NCBI GenBank assembly: GCA_022866015.1
Contig: JALHTX010000312.1
Span: forward strand, 1-5,555
Length of the DNA stretch: 5,555 nt
Direction of reading: 5' to 3'
Origin: Thermoplasmatota archaeon
Lineage (GTDB): Archaea; Thermoplasmatota; E2; DHVEG-1
Shown: positions 4,872-5,555 of the stretch, piece after piece
Layout: each line of letters starts with the position of its first letter
How positions within the stretch are numbered: position 1 is the stretch's first letter
Position numbers and translations under genes: made by a program
The notes under the pieces: model-generated
The model's input: only the letters and a program-made list of their open reading frames with translations
Told to the model about the DNA's origin: nothing
Database searches by the model: none

Positions 4872-5555
4872 AAATAGGATTAAAACCATTAGCAACAGTA
4901 TTGGCAAAACGGCCAAGAACAGTCCTATTAGTGTATACTATTATTACTATTCTCATAGGTCTTCAGGCTTCTAATCTGACCATGCAGTCTGAACTTACAC
5001 AATTTCTTCCTAAAGACGATCCAACGATTCAATTATTTAATGAGATAAGTAAAGAATTTAAGATAGGTTCAACTATCATTATTTTATTAAATCAAACTAA
5101 TAAACCAGATGTACGTGATTATAGGGTTCTACAGGTAATGGATGATATTTATTATTCATTATATGAGAGACCACTCGGAGATGGAAAGGAAACAGGTATT
5201 TCTTCTTTTAGAAGTTTAGCTGTTTTTATAAGAAATGAGAATGCTAAACCAGTTCCGGTAGATATTGGCGGGGGAAATGGAAAAGATCAGATTCCTAACG
5301 ATGCCAGTACAATATTTACTTACATGGAAAGAACATCGATTAGTGCCATGAAGGGTATTCTTTATACTGATGATTTTAACTATGCTGTAATTATTATACA
5401 ATTAAAGGAAAACGCTGATTATAATGATATATTAGATAAAACTAAAGCTGTTGTTGATGATATAGGAACCCGTTATTCATATATGAGTATAACAGGTAAT
5501 ATCGCGGTACAAACTGGTATACAAAAGCAGAATCTTCAATCCCTAAAAATAGTAC
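4868..5555 (+). CDS. RND superfamily (MMPL-type) membrane protein, 3' end missing
   Basis: The ATG at 4868 overlaps the regulator stop (ATGA), and the frame stays open for 229 residues to the window end, so the gene is partial. The N-terminus MKIGLKPLATVLAKRPRTVLLV leads into one membrane helix (about 18-34), then a large extracytoplasmic domain. The motif SELTQFLPKDDPTIQLFNEI (about 41-60) is typical of RND/MMPL proteins, which use an ion gradient to move lipids or other hydrophobic compounds, or act in protein complexes. The domain ends in VDDIGTRYSYMSITGNIAVQTGI, which in this family leads into TM2 and the next helices, lost here. A glycine-rich stretch DIGGGNGKDQ near 137-146 lies in a loop. 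Full-length family members have about 12 helices, or 6 in half-size forms; which applies cannot be told. The substrate is unknown. Confidence 0.85.
   Translation, partial: MKIGLKPLATVLAKRPRTVLLVYTIITILIGLQASNLTMQSELTQFLPKDDPTIQLFNEISKEFKIGSTIIILLNQTNKPDVRDYRVLQVMDDIYYSLYERPLGDGKETGISSFRSLAVFIRNENAKPVPVDIGGGNGKDQIPNDASTIFTYMERTSISAMKGILYTDDFNYAVIIIQLKENADYNDILDKTKAVVDDIGTRYSYMSITGNIAVQTGIQKQNLQSLKIV

Noticed and set aside
5216..5401. Short open frame on the - strand near the window end
   Set aside because: It is antisense to the RND gene, which stays open from 4868 to the end and carries the FLPKDDP motif.

Overview
The window is AT-rich (well under 40% G+C by eye) and looks archaeal, most likely euryarchaeal or Thermoplasmatota-like. 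The evidence is a DUF357 protein, an archaeal-type SAM hydroxide adenosyltransferase (DUF62), a TIGR00267-type VIT1/CCC1 membrane protein, archaeal winged-helix regulators, TATA-like boxes in the larger divergent spacers, and ribosome binding sites of the AGGTGA/GGTG type. The exact lineage cannot be fixed from the sequence. There are nine protein genes, two of them cut by the window ends. I see no RNA gene, mobile element or CRISPR array.

Left part (1-1324, + strand): the C-terminal two thirds or so of a PurF-family amidophosphoribosyltransferase, followed after 19 bases by a small winged-helix protein with a basic tail. The PurF keeps its four Fe-S cysteines and its PRPP-binding core but departs from the family in several other signature motifs. 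The 170-base convergent spacer (1325-1494) holds a hairpin and poly-T/poly-A tracts that suit termination from both sides.

Middle (1495-3599): a zinc-ribbon protein of unknown function on the - strand is divergent from a SAM hydroxide adenosyltransferase on the + strand, with a 129-base promoter spacer between them. The adenosyltransferase converges on a - strand pair, DUF357 then a flavin reductase-like FMN protein. The two convergent genes share the palindrome TTAA as overlapping stop codons, so no terminator fits between them.

Right part (3600-5555): a VIT1/CCC1-like five-helix membrane protein (- strand) is divergent from a winged-helix regulator (+ strand). The regulator overlaps by four bases the start of an RND/MMPL-type membrane protein that runs off the window end. 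The 165-base divergent spacer carries a clear TATA box, a two-copy direct repeat and a short inverted repeat. This is the best candidate regulatory region in the window.

Most genes belong to known families. I do not see a convincing new multi-gene system. The items most worth following are the divergent PurF, the repeated motif in the VIT1-like/regulator spacer, the regulator-RND operon, and the uncharacterised zinc-ribbon and DUF357 proteins.
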